A DNA stretch of 64,000 nucleotides from Arthrobacter livingstonensis (GTDB lineage Bacteria; Actinomycetota; Actinomycetes; Actinomycetales; Micrococcaceae), in assembly GCF_003219815.1 (NCBI RefSeq), contig NZ_QJVD01000006.1, forward strand, positions 62,001 to 126,000, in the 5' to 3' direction. Below the pieces are notes generated by a model. The model had not been told where the DNA came from. It searched no databases and worked only from the letters and a program-made list of their open reading frames with translations. This document shows positions 54,415-62,542 of this stretch, piece by piece. Position numbers and translations under genes: made by a program. How positions within the stretch are numbered: the stretch's first letter is position 1; each line of letters opens with the position of its first letter.

Positions 54415-54999
54415 TCAGGGAAGCGGGCCGGTGGCGCGGGCGAGGAGTTTTCCCAGCAGGCCGGGGTTCCCGGCGGCGGCGCCCATCCGTGCCTCCTTGA
54501 CCCAGTCCGGGTCCAGGGCACCCCAGTTGATGGACCATCCGGCGCTGCGGGCCAGCTGCTCCAGGAACACAGCCTGGCTGCGGATGTTGCCGTCCCGAAA
54601 TGGATCCAGCACGGCCATCGCACCCCAGTGGCGGGCCACCGCCACGGCAAAGGCGTCGCGGTCCAGCCCCGTCAGGAAGTCCTCAGTCTTCAAAGCGCCA
54701 AACACGTCGTCGGCCGCGGACTCAAGGAATTCCGGGCGGCAATGGACGACGCCGGTGCCCCTGGCCGCCCTGTCCGTCTGCCGGAACGTGCCGGCCCATT
54801 CATAGAGCTCGCCAAACAGCCGCCGGTGGATGGCCTGCAGGTGCCCGAACGTGAAGGTCGGATCCGCCGGTGCCGCGGCCAGCGAGGCCAGCCCGAGCTC
54901 CACCAGCCCGTTCTCGACCCGGCTCAGCCCAAACTGGTCAACGAGGCTGAACTTGTTCCGGAGCACCTCGGAATTGGGGTAGGTATATCGGTCAGGCAT
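54415..54999 (-). CDS. Fic-family protein with altered active site
   Basis: A 194-residue Fic-domain protein of the short, class I (antitoxin-in-trans) type. It starts MPDRYTYPNSEVLRNKF and has the Fic landmarks HLQAIHRRLFGELYEWAGTFR and TGVVHCRPEFLE. The core motif, normally HPFx(D/E)GN(G/K/T)R, reads DPFRDGNIR: the catalytic His is Asp (GAT instead of CAT) and the residue after GN is Ile. Fic enzymes AMPylate proteins such as DNA gyrase in toxin-antitoxin pairs. This copy is therefore predicted to be inactive or altered. A small antitoxin-like gene lies 5 bases upstream. Confidence 0.82.
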   Translation of the reverse strand: MPDRYTYPNSEVLRNKFSLVDQFGLSRVENGLVELGLASLAAAPADPTFTFGHLQAIHRRLFGELYEWAGTFRQTDRAARGTGVVHCRPEFLESAADDVFGALKTEDFLTGLDRDAFAVAVARHWGAMAVLDPFRDGNIRSQAVFLEQLARSAGWSINWGALDPDWVKEARMGAAAGNPGLLGKLLARATGPLP

Positions 55000-55004
55000 G
55001 GCAG

Positions 55005-55208
55005 TTACTGTACCTCCGGGAGGGTGGCGGCGAGGTAGCGGCGGACCGCCGAATCATGGGTGGAGGTGCCCCGCAGGATCCTTCGGGCGAGGCGCTGGGA
55101 ACGGCCGTCCGGCCGCCCGCCGGCAAATTCCCGGATGGCGGCGGCGAATTCCATGCCCTTGGCGACTTCCTGCTCGTCCAAACCGCTGGGGTTCTGCGCT
55201 GCTGGCAT
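55005..55208 (-). CDS. Fic-partner small protein, VbhA-antitoxin-like
   Basis: A 67-residue protein encoded directly upstream of the Fic gene (5 bases between). Its predicted helices AKGMEFAAAIREFAGG, QRLARRILRG and DSAVRRYLAATL follow the three-helix layout of VbhA-type antitoxins. The inhibitory motif of that family, (S/T)xxxE(G/N), is not clearly present: AAIREFAGG has Ala in the Ser/Thr place. ATG 55208 is preferred to 55250. Homology to VbhA is inferred from position and pattern. Confidence 0.6.
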   Translation of the reverse strand: MPAAQNPSGLDEQEVAKGMEFAAAIREFAGGRPDGRSQRLARRILRGTSTHDSAVRRYLAATLPEVQ

Positions 55209-55307
55209 CTGCGAATTCCTTCTGGGCCGGTCCTGTCTTCTAAGGCTCACTCTATGCGCGTCGGCAGGCTTCGGGTGGAAGAGAGGGACGGCTCATTGGC
55301 CGTGCCT

Positions 55308-55892
55308 TCAGTGGAGGGTGGTGATGGCCGGTGACAGGAGGTCCCGCAATAGTTCGGAGCCTCGGGAAATAGCGATGATGCGTGCCTCTATGGCGCCGTC
55401 CAGGCCCAGCTTGTCCCAGTGGATCTTCCAACCGGCCTGCGTGGTCATCTGGTCAAAGAATGCCGACTGGCTGCGTGTGTTGCCGTCCCGGACCGGGTGA
55501 AGGGCTGTCAGCTCGCCTCAATGATGGGCAAGGCGTGCGGTAAGGGTGTCATGGCCCAAATTGAGCAGGAAGTTGTCAGCAACGATGCCGGCAAACACAT
55601 CCTTGCCAAAAGACTCAATGAACTCGGGGCGGCAATGCGCAACCCCTGTTCCCATGGCCTGCGTGTCCGTGGTTCGGATTTCACCAGTTCACGAATAGAG
55701 CCGTCCTACGAGGCGACGGTGGATGGCCCGCAGGTGTGGGAAGTCGAACGACCCGGGGATCGGGTGCTCCCGGAATCGGGCGAGCCCGATTCCGGCCAAG
55801 TCCTCTTCAGCTGGATCGAGAAGCCTCTGATCCCGGATTCCCGCGATATTGATGAGGATGTCGGTGCCCGGATAGGTGTACTTGTCCGGCAT
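55308..55892 (-). pseudogene. second Fic gene, two in-frame TGA stops
   Basis: The frame from ATG 55892 (MPDKYTYPGTDIL) to TGA 55308 keeps the Fic layout throughout without a frameshift, 194 codons, the length of the paralogue at 54415. It is broken by TGA at 55691 and at 55520. At both sites the paralogue has Trp (YEWAG; RHWGAM), so each is a TGG-to-TGA change. The core motif reads HPVRDGNTR, with the catalytic His kept. The upstream part (FPHLRAIHRRLVGRLYS) aligns well with the neighbour. A truncated product of about 67 residues would lack the active site. Confidence 0.8.
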
Positions 55893-55897
55893 CAATG

Positions 55898-55969
55898 TCA
55901 CTCTCCCGTGGCGAGAATTTCAGCGAGTCGAATCTCCACGGCCTCATCGGCATCGGACGAGGCGGGCAT
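55898..55969 (-). pseudogene. remnant of an antitoxin gene before the second Fic gene
   Basis: A 23-codon frame from ATG 55969 ends at TGA 55898-55900, exactly 5 bases before the Fic ATG, the same spacing as in the intact pair. Its segment DADEAVEIRLAEIL lines up with HDSAVRRYLAATL at the C-terminus of the 67-residue antitoxin. The N-terminal two thirds is missing; the frame stays open upstream but does not resemble the intact protein. Confidence 0.45.
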
Positions 55970-56162
55970 TACGCTTGACCGACCCGAGCCAAGGAGAACA
56001 AATTCGGATTGAAAGTGGTCGCATCGCCCCGGTCGCCCCTGTGGCGAGGGTTACGCACAGGGGCGACCGGCCGCCGTCGTGCGTCCTGTAAGATGGACAA
56101 GTCTGTGCTGGCACCGGACCGGGCCACAAGCCCTGGTCCGAGAGTGGCGCAGGCACCGCAAA

Positions 56163-56217
56163 TGAACCTCCTGTTACGGAAAGACCGTAACCGCCCAGCC
56201 CAAAGGAGGTGGGTTCA
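56163..56217 (+). promoter_or_regulatory. S6:S18-type ribosomal protein leader
   Basis: TGAACC and ACCTCC (56163-56171) can pair with GGAGGT and GGTTCA (56205-56217), which takes in the Shine-Dalgarno sequence AAAGGAGG. Inside, GTTACGG (56173-56179) pairs perfectly with CCGTAAC (56185-56191), loop AAAGA, followed by CCGCCCA. This is the plan of the known bacterial rpsF leader that binds the S6:S18 complex and represses translation. Confidence 0.7.
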
Positions 56218-56220
56218 CAT

Positions 56221-56526
56221 ATGCGTCCTTACGAATTGATGGTAATCATCGACCCCGAGGTCGAAGAGCGTACCGTAGAGTCGTCGCTTCAGAAGTTCCT
56301 CAATGTCATCACCAACGATGGTGGAACCATCGAAAAGGTTGACATCTGGGGCCGTCGCCGTCTGGCGTACGAGATCCAGAAGAAGGCTGAAGGTATCTAC
56401 GCCGTAGTGAATTTCACTGCTGCCCCGGCTACCGCCCAGGAACTTGACCGCCAGCTTGGCCTCAACGAGACCATCCTGCGCACCAAGATCACCCGTCCGG
56501 AAGAGCAGAAAGTGGTTGCCGAGTAA
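56221..56526 (+). CDS. rpsF: 30S ribosomal protein S6
   Basis: A 101-residue protein of the central domain of the 30S subunit, where it binds S18 and 16S rRNA. It starts [22 protein letters not shown]; the segment [23 protein letters not shown] is the S6 signature. The length is normal. ATG 56221 is preferred to the GTG 56209 that the frame also allows, since it follows AAAGGAGG by 11 bases and matches the family start. It heads rpsF-ssb-rpsR-rplI and is probably self-regulated through the leader hairpin. Confidence 0.97.
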   Translation: MRPYELMVIIDPEVEERTVESSLQKFLNVITNDGGTIEKVDIWGRRRLAYEIQKKAEGIYAVVNFTAAPATAQELDRQLGLNETILRTKITRPEEQKVVAE

Positions 56527-56589
56527 TTTCGGTCCCCCACCTTTCGTTCTTTCACCGTAGGAAAACACCCAAGCAGGAAGCAGGAGCAG

Positions 56590-57198
56590 ATGGCAGGCGA
56601 AACCACTATCACGGTCATTGGTAATCTCACCAGCGACCCAGAACTCCGGTTCACACCGAGCGGTTCGGCAGTAGCGAACTTCACCATTGCGTCGACTCCG
56701 CGGACCCTTGACCGGCAGAGCAACGAATGGAAGGACGGCGAAACGCTGTTCCTCCGCGCGTCAATCTGGCGTGAAGCGGCCGAGAACGTGGCCGAGTCCC
56801 TCACCAAGGGCACCCGCGTCATTGTCTCCGGCCGGCTGAAGTCGCGGACCTACGACACCAAAGAAGGCGAAAAGCGCACCGTCATGGAGCTTGAGGTCGA
56901 CGAGATCGGCCCCTCGCTGCGCTACGCCAATGCCAAGGTCAACCGCACCCAGCGCTCCGGCGGTCAGGGTGGGAACAACTTTGGTGGCGGCAACGGCGGC
57001 CAGGGCGGCAACTTCGGCGGCGGAAACGCTGCCGGCGGCCAGGGTGGTTTTGGCGGCAATTCCGGCGGAGGCAACTTCGGCGGCAATGGCGGCCAGCAAC
57101 AGCCCCAGGCTGCACCGGCGAACGACCCCTGGGCAACGCCCGGCGGCGGTTCCACCGGTTGGGGCGCGGGTCCGGACAACTCCGAGCCCCCCTTCTAG
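56590..57198 (+). CDS. ssb: single-stranded DNA-binding protein
   Basis: A 202-residue SSB. The N-terminal OB fold (residues 1-115) carries [30 protein letters not shown] and [30 protein letters not shown] glycine-rich linker of [10 protein letters not shown] units covers about residues 124-170. The acidic tip DNSEPPF recruits replication and repair partners. It coats single strands during replication, recombination and repair. It follows rpsF by 63 bases. The essential dnaB helicase lies downstream in the same block. Confidence 0.97.
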   Translation: MAGETTITVIGNLTSDPELRFTPSGSAVANFTIASTPRTLDRQSNEWKDGETLFLRASIWREAAENVAESLTKGTRVIVSGRLKSRTYDTKEGEKRTVMELEVDEIGPSLRYANAKVNRTQRSGGQGGNNFGGGNGGQGGNFGGGNAAGGQGGFGGNSGGGNFGGNGGQQQPQAAPANDPWATPGGGSTGWGAGPDNSEPPF

Positions 57199-57284
57199 CA
57201 CTATCAATAGTGCGGCAACCGCCGCACGCACACCATCCCGCGGATTAATATCCACGGGCTCCACGAATACTAAGGAGCTCCACG

Positions 57285-57524
57285 ATGGCTAAGGCTGAAC
57301 TCCGTAAGCCCAAACCAAAGTCCAATCCCTTGAAGGCCGCTGACATCACTGTCATCGACTACAAGGACGTAGCATTGCTGCGCAAATTCATCTCTGACCG
57401 TGGAAAGATCCGTGCGCGCCGCGTCACGGGTGTCACCGTTCAGGAGCAGCGCAAAATCGCCCAGGCAATCAAGAACGCCCGCGAAGTTGCACTGCTGCCC
57501 TACTCCGGCGCTGGCCGCGGTTAA
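57285..57524 (+). CDS. rpsR: 30S ribosomal protein S18 (cysteine-free form)
   Basis: A 79-residue protein, complete. [26 protein letters not shown] is the S18 signature that contacts 16S rRNA and S6. The N-terminal zinc-binding Cys pair found in the C+ type is absent: the segment reads [16 protein letters not shown]. The C- form does not need zinc. It follows ssb by 86 bases and precedes rplI by 15. Confidence 0.97.
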   Translation: MAKAELRKPKPKSNPLKAADITVIDYKDVALLRKFISDRGKIRARRVTGVTVQEQRKIAQAIKNAREVALLPYSGAGRG

Positions 57525-57539
57525 GGGAGATAAATAAAC

Positions 57540-57992
57540 ATGGCAAAGCTCATTTTGACCCACGAAGTATCCGGTCTCGGTACCTCAGGTGACATTGTCG
57601 AGGTAAAGAACGGTTACGCACGTAACTTTCTTCTGCCCCGCGGTTTCGCCCTTCCCTGGTCCAAGGGTGGCGAGAAGCAGGTTGAGTCCATCAAGGCTGC
57701 CCGCGCCGCCCACGAGCACGCTTCCGTTGAAGCTGCCCAGGCCCAGGCTGCAGCACTCTCCGCCAAGCCGGTCACGCTGACCGTCAAGGCTGGCGAGTCC
57801 GGACGCCTGTTCGGCACCGTCAAGACTGACGATGTTGCAAAGGCTGTTGCTGCTGCCGGTCTCGGCAACATCGACAAGCGCAAGATTGAACTGCCCACCC
57901 ACATCAAGTCGGTTGGCACGTTCAAGGCAAATGTCCGTCTTTACGAAGACGTCACAGCCGTAGTCACCCTGAACGTGGTTGCAGGCAAGTAG
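57540..57992 (+). CDS. rplI: 50S ribosomal protein L9
   Basis: A 150-residue protein. The N-terminal domain [35 protein letters not shown] is the L9 signature that binds 23S rRNA; a long helix (about residues 41-75) joins it to the C-terminal domain ([30 protein letters not shown]). Full length for the family. It ends the operon; a strong terminator follows 18 bases later. Confidence 0.97.
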   Translation: MAKLILTHEVSGLGTSGDIVEVKNGYARNFLLPRGFALPWSKGGEKQVESIKAARAAHEHASVEAAQAQAAALSAKPVTLTVKAGESGRLFGTVKTDDVAKAVAAAGLGNIDKRKIELPTHIKSVGTFKANVRLYEDVTAVVTLNVVAGK

Positions 57993-58009
57993 CCTAAGAC
58001 AACGCTTCA

Positions 58010-58055
58010 CAGGCAAGGCCCGGTTCCCGCGAGGGAGCCGGGCCTTGCCTGTCCT
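58010..58055 (+). terminator. rho-independent terminator after rplI
   Basis: CAGGCAAGGCCCGG (58010-58023) pairs with CCGGGCCTTGCCTG (58038-58051), and the inner bases TTCCC and GGGA extend it. GTCCTTG follows. The stem is long and GC-rich. It separates the ribosomal operon from dnaB. Confidence 0.8.
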
Positions 58056-58062
58056 TGCGCGG

Positions 58063-58346
58063 CTATAGGTTTCTGTGCGCCTGAAGGGATTCGACGACCT
58101 GCGTCGTCATGTGCCGGTAAGTGGTCCCGATGAGCTCCCGCAGCACGCCCAGATCGACGTTGGCCAGCTTGTTGACGTATACGCAGGCTGAGCCGCTCTT
58201 GACGGTCCCCAGCCGTTCCAGGAGATGGTCGACGCCGGGCGGCTCGCCGGTTTCCTCGTGCATCATCGCCATGAGGGCCCGGGCGTCCGCGCGGTGGGTT
58301 GCGTCTTGTTGTGCCCTGACGGTGCCGCTGTCTTCGGTACCGCCAC
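58063..58346 (-). pseudogene. DUF1801-like gene with internal losses
   Basis: GTG 58346, behind TAGGAGG, opens HNKTQPT, the usual DUF1801 N-terminus, but soon leaves frame. The next frame continues RADARALMAMMHEETGEPPG and then jumps to VDHLLERLGTVKSGSACVYVNKLANVDLGVLRELIG, the family C-terminus. About 10-15 residues after NKTQPT and about 45 after GEPPG are missing. I see a frameshift plus deletions, so it is a decayed gene. An ATG-started 69-residue frame (58272) could remain translated. Confidence 0.65.
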
Positions 58347-58583
58347 CGGTTGCCTCCTAATGTTGCCACCAGCCTAGTGGGGTCCGACCATGCACCGGCA
58401 CGTCCGCCCGGGTGTCCTGCCGGAGCCATTGTCCTGCGGGAGCCTGGCTTCGGCAAGGGGCAGCGGGTGCCGGCGGGGCGGCCCAGCGGTTCGTGGTTAC
58501 TCGTGAGTACATGCCTTCGCCCGCATAAGTGCAGGTCAGCGTCCCGCGCCGCGTGTCCATGATTCACAGGGTGGGCATATAAC

Positions 58584-58828
58584 TGTGGATATCTCATTGG
58601 CTATCCCTGTTTTTCGGTGTTGTCAACATGCAAGTTGTGGATGAGAGTTGCATGATGAATTCTTTTCTTCCACAGGCCGCAGCTAGCGTTTGCGCAGGTC
58701 AGAACCATATGGGTGATGCAAATCATCGCTTATCCACACTGTTTTCCCCATCCTGTGCACAAGACATGGCACTTAATGCACAAGTTATCCACAGTGGTGG
58801 TGGATGACGGGGTTGGTAGTTGTCCACA
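58584..58828. promoter_or_regulatory. cluster of DnaA-box-like sites upstream of dnaB
   Basis: Two perfect TTATCCACA boxes lie at 58730-58738 and 58785-58793. One-mismatch sites lie at 58820-58828 (TTGTCCACA), 58636-58644 (TGTGGATGA) and 58584-58592 (TGTGGATAT), the last two on the other strand. The 590-base gap 58347-58935 holds no gene and is less GC-rich around 58610-58700 than the genes around it. Binding by DnaA is inferred. Confidence 0.6.
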
Positions 58829-58935
58829 GAGCGTCTACCGTTGCAGGGGATCCCCTCCGCCGAGCGACGATAATGTCGTTATGAGCTGGTAGGACGGGAG
58901 GAAGAAATCTCGCGGAAACCCAGCGGTTTCGAATT

Positions 58936-60354
58936 ATGTCAGACCAGCAGGTACGAAAGTGGGCACAAGTCATGTCAGCTCCAGCAAGGGACACCGCGGA
59001 GTCGTCCAGGGAGCCGGACTTTGCCCGGACGCCTCCGCAGGACCTCGTAGCGGAACAAAGCGTCCTAGGCGGCATGATGCTTTCCAAGGATGCCATTGCC
59101 GACGTCGTTGAGGTCCTGCGCGGGAATGATTTCTACCGGCCCTCCCATGAGAGCATTTACGAGGCGATTCTTGATCTCTATGGCCGCGGCGAACCCGCCG
59201 ACGCCGTCACCGTGGCCGATGAACTGACCAAGCGCACCGAAATCGGCAAGATTGGCGGGGCTGCCTACCTCCACCAGTTGATCCAGTCCGTCCCCACGGC
59301 CGCCAACGCCGGCTTCTATGCCGAGATCGTGGCCGAGCGCGCCGTGCTGCGACGCCTAGTCACCGCCGGCACCAAGATCGTCCAGATGGGCTATGCCCAG
59401 GACGGCGAAGTTGAGGATGTGGTGAACGCCGCCCAGGCGGAGATCTTTGCCGTGGCCGAGCGCCGCACCACCGAGGACTACGTGATCCTCAAGGACGTCA
59501 TGGAATCCACGGTGGATGAGATCGAGGCGTCCGGCCACAAGGGCGAAGGCATGACCGGTGTCCCCACAGGCTTCTATGAATTTGATGAACTGACCAACGG
59601 CCTGCACCCCGGACAGATGATCGTCATCGCCGCCAGGCCGGCCGTGGGCAAAAGTACGTTCGCACTTGACTGGGCCCGCTCGGCTGCCATCACGCACAAT
59701 ATGGCCACCGTGGTGTTCTCCCTGGAAATGGGCCGCAATGAGCTGGCCATGCGCCTGCTCTCCGCCGAGGCCACCATCAGCCTGCAGGACCTCCGCAAGG
59801 GAACCGTCAAGGATGACCAGTGGTCCAAGATCGCCACGACCATGGGCAGGATGAACGACGCCCCGCTGTTCATTGACGATTCGCCTAACATGTCGTTGAT
59901 GGAGATCCGCGCCAAGTGCCGCCGCTTGAAGCAGCAGCACGACCTCAAGCTGGTCATCCTCGACTACCTCCAGCTCATGTCCTCTGGCAAAAAGGTGGAA
60001 TCGCGTCAGCAGGAAGTCTCCGAGTTCTCCCGCGCCCTGAAGCTCCTTGCCAAGGAACTGCAGGTACCCGTGGTGGCACTGTCACAGCTGAACCGTGGCT
60101 CCGAGCAGCGCACGGACAAGAAGCCCATGGTGTCCGACCTCCGCGAATCGGGCTCGATTGAGCAGGACGCGGACATGGTGATCCTGCTCCACCGCGAGGA
60201 CATTTATGACAAGGAGTCCGCGAGGGCTGGTGAGGCCGACGTGATCGTGGCCAAGCACCGCAACGGTCCCACCAAGACGATCGTCGTGGGGTTCCAGGGC
60301 CACTATTCACGGTTCGCCAACATGGCCAGTGACAGCGGCGGCGGAGGGTACTAG
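58936..60354 (+). CDS. dnaB: replicative DNA helicase DnaB
   Basis: A 472-residue hexameric helicase that unwinds DNA at the replication fork. The N-terminal domain starts RTPPQDLVAEQSVLGGMMLSKDAI. The RecA-like domain has Walker A ARPAVGKST (about residue 234), LEMGRNELAMRLLSAE, the Walker B ILDYLQLM and LRESGSIEQDADMVILLHRE. Full length and no intein. ATG 58936 is a tentative start; ATG 58972 is possible, as neither has a clear Shine-Dalgarno match. It follows rplI as in many actinobacteria. Confidence 0.96.
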   Translation: MSDQQVRKWAQVMSAPARDTAESSREPDFARTPPQDLVAEQSVLGGMMLSKDAIADVVEVLRGNDFYRPSHESIYEAILDLYGRGEPADAVTVADELTKRTEIGKIGGAAYLHQLIQSVPTAANAGFYAEIVAERAVLRRLVTAGTKIVQMGYAQDGEVEDVVNAAQAEIFAVAERRTTEDYVILKDVMESTVDEIEASGHKGEGMTGVPTGFYEFDELTNGLHPGQMIVIAARPAVGKSTFALDWARSAAITHNMATVVFSLEMGRNELAMRLLSAEATISLQDLRKGTVKDDQWSKIATTMGRMNDAPLFIDDSPNMSLMEIRAKCRRLKQQHDLKLVILDYLQLMSSGKKVESRQQEVSEFSRALKLLAKELQVPVVALSQLNRGSEQRTDKKPMVSDLRESGSIEQDADMVILLHREDIYDKESARAGEADVIVAKHRNGPTKTIVVGFQGHYSRFANMASDSGGGGY

Positions 60355-60534
60355 CCCTGGGTCTGAGGATGATCCGTACGGAATTTCACGCTAAGGAACC
60401 TGCCGGATGGAACCAACCTAGCTTTGAATTCAATGAGTCCCGCCGGGGGAACGCCAACCGCTGCGCCTACGCCGTGGTTCCGTCCCCTCACAACGGTGGA
60501 GCAAGACCACTCCATAAGGTGGACTGGCAGGGAG

Positions 60535-61687
60535 CGGGCGAAGACAATTCTCGCCTTGGACCTCCCTGAAATGCGGCAGCTAATCCAAGCGGATCCCAAG
60601 TATCTGAGCAGGGTGGACACCCCTGTCCTCATTGATGAGTGGCAACATGTCCCGGAGGTATGGCACCGTGCCCGCCGCCTCGCCGACAGTGACTCGACCG
60701 GCGAACGATTCATCCTGGCTGGCAGCGCTGCACCTGTGGGCGCCCACCTCCACTCCGGTGCCGGGCGTATCATCAGTTTCCGTATGCGGCTTCTCTCCAT
60801 CGCGGAACGCCACTTGGCAACGCCCACCGTTCGGTCCGCGATCTGCTCAATGGAAACATCCCTGACATCCACGGTTCCAGTGACGTCGAACTGCGCGACT
60901 ATGTCCGCGAGATCGTCGCCTCTGGCTTCCCGCAGGTTCGGCAGATGAGTGATCGCGCCCGCGGAGTTTGGCTAGATGATTACATCGAGCGTGTCATCAC
61001 TCACGACTTCACTGAACAGGGGCACCGCATCCGGCGGCCGGAACTTCTGCGGGGTCGGCTGCGAGGGTATGCCTCGGCCACCGCCTCCGCAACCACGTTT
61101 GCCAAGATCGGCGCCAGTCTCGACCCAGGCGAACCAGCAGGACCAACGAAAAAACCTCGATTGCCTACGGTGACGTTCTCAGCAACCTATATCTGCTCGA
61201 CCAAGTCGACGCCTGGTCGCCCAGTCAGAAGCTCCTGGCACTAGCGGCCCTCGCGCCGAAGCACTTTCTTGCCGACCCGGCGCTTTCCGCGCGACTACTC
61301 AACCTCAACGAGGCCAAACTGATGGCTGCCGCTGAGCCTACAACCAACAATGGGGACCGAACTCGCCTCGGCGATTTCTTCGAAGCGCTCGTAGCTCTCA
61401 GCCGCCAAACCTATGCAGCGGCAAACGACGCGCAAGTGTCCCACTTCCGTGACCATGACGGGCGGCATGAGATTGACTTCATTATCCACCGAGGACACAC
61501 AGAAGCCGTGGGTTTTGAAGTGAAGCTAAAGTCCTCGATCACCGACCGCGACGTCCGTCACCTTCTCTGGTTAAACGAGTCACTCCCCGACCAAATCGCG
61601 GACCTCGTCATCATCGACACCGGCGCCCACGCCTATCGTCGACAAGACGGCGTGGCGGTTATCCCGCTCACGTTACTCACCGCCTGA
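60535..61687 (+). pseudogene. decayed AAA-type ATPase (DUF4143 family)
   Basis: Three frames carry consecutive parts of one family protein: LPEMRQLIQADPKYLSRVDTPVLIDEWQHVP and FILAGSAAPVGAHLHSGAGR first; DIHGSSDVELRDYVREIVASGFPQ to WLDDYIERVITHDFTEQG next; and YGDVLSNLYLLDQVDAWSPS to FEVKLKSSITDRDVRHLLWL (DUF4143/PDDEXK-like end) last. Frame changes fall near 60835 and in the A6 run 61149-61154. The N-terminal P-loop is missing. No intact product is possible. Confidence 0.75.
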
Positions 61688-61868
61688 GGGGCAGCATACG
61701 GGCGTGGAAACATGTGAAGCTGTTGGCGCCGACGCTCGAGGTGCGGCACCCGCAAACCGAACCTCTTGTGGGACGGTCGGTTGAACACGCTGGGCCATTC
61801 CACTCAATGGTGCGTGTTGAGAGTTGGCCATCCGGCGCCCGCCGCTTCGTCAATGGAGGAGAGAACGA

Positions 61869-62025
61869 TTATTTGTAGACCTCACGGCGGTGTGCCTCCC
61901 GGACCACGCTTACGACAAGAACCTCGTCGAGCACTTCATAAAGTACTCGATAGTCACCAACACGGATTCGCCAGGCATTGCTTTCACCAGCGAGTTTCTT
62001 ACATCCAGCTGGCCGGGCATCCTGG
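61869..62025 (-). pseudogene. RelE/ParE toxin C-terminal fragment
   Basis: About 50 residues, ARPAGCKKLAGESNAWRIRV then GDYRVLYEVLDEVLVVSVV and REAHRREVYK, match the C-terminal two thirds of RelE-type mRNA interferases, including the conserved Arg in WRIRVGDYRV. The N-terminus is replaced at about 62025 by transposase sequence. No antitoxin gene remains. The 180 bases downstream hold nothing I recognise. Confidence 0.7.
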
Positions 62026-62542
62026 GCGTGCGCGGCCCCCGACGGCGTCGACGATCTCGATGTCCAACTCGGTATGGTCGCACTGCCACTGCTCGTTCGC
62101 GCGGCCGGCGGTTCGCCGGAACACCAGCTCGAAACGGTCCCGGTAGGCCGCGTGGCCTTCAAGCGCGATCGTGCGCAGACCGGGATCGATGGCGGCAACG
62201 ACCGCCCGGACCGTTGAGTAGCCGGGGGGCGGAAAGACCGCGGTCGAGCGCGACGGCACAGATCCGTCGGTGGATGAACGCGATGGTCGGTGCCGGGCGG
62301 CGGAGCGCGAGGCCTTCGATGGCGCCAATGATCTCGGGCGGGAGCGAACGGCTCCCGCGGTCCGAGCGTGGTTGGCGGCCCAGGGTCTTGACCGACCCGC
62401 CAGCGCGGAGTCCTGCCGTCAATCGTTGCAGTGTGCGGAGGGCGATGCCGGTCTGACCGGAGATCCTGGCGAGGGGAACACAGTCGTCGAAGTGCTGCCG
62501 GAGCAGCGCAACGCGTTCTTCGGCGGACAGCGGATGCTTCAT
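62020..62542 (-). pseudogene. truncated, frameshifted Mu/TniA-like transposase
   Basis: ATG 62542 opens MKHPLSAEERVALLRQHF and SGQTGIALRTLQRLTAGLRAG, a helix-turn-helix N-terminus. A frame change near 62230 moves to PGYSTVRAVVAAIDPGLRTIAL, FRRTAGRANEQWQCDHTELDI; the D of CDHTELD is the first catalytic Asp of the rve domain. The gene ends abruptly after IEIVDAVGGRARP, where relE sequence begins; the other DDE residues are lost. ATGA overlaps the recombinase stop. Confidence 0.75.

Noticed and set aside
55518-55691. Reading the two TGA codons as selenocysteine or tryptophan.
   Set aside because: No SECIS-like hairpin was noticed, and Trp-UGA decoding is not known in these bacteria. Nonsense mutation is simpler.
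55419-56012. A 197-codon plus-strand frame.
   Set aside because: It is antisense to the broken Fic gene, whose conserved residues lie on the minus strand.
55970-56160. A tRNA gene or further RNA gene upstream of rpsF.
   Set aside because: No cloverleaf or conserved T-loop (GGTTCGAATCC-like) was found; only the rpsF leader is supported.
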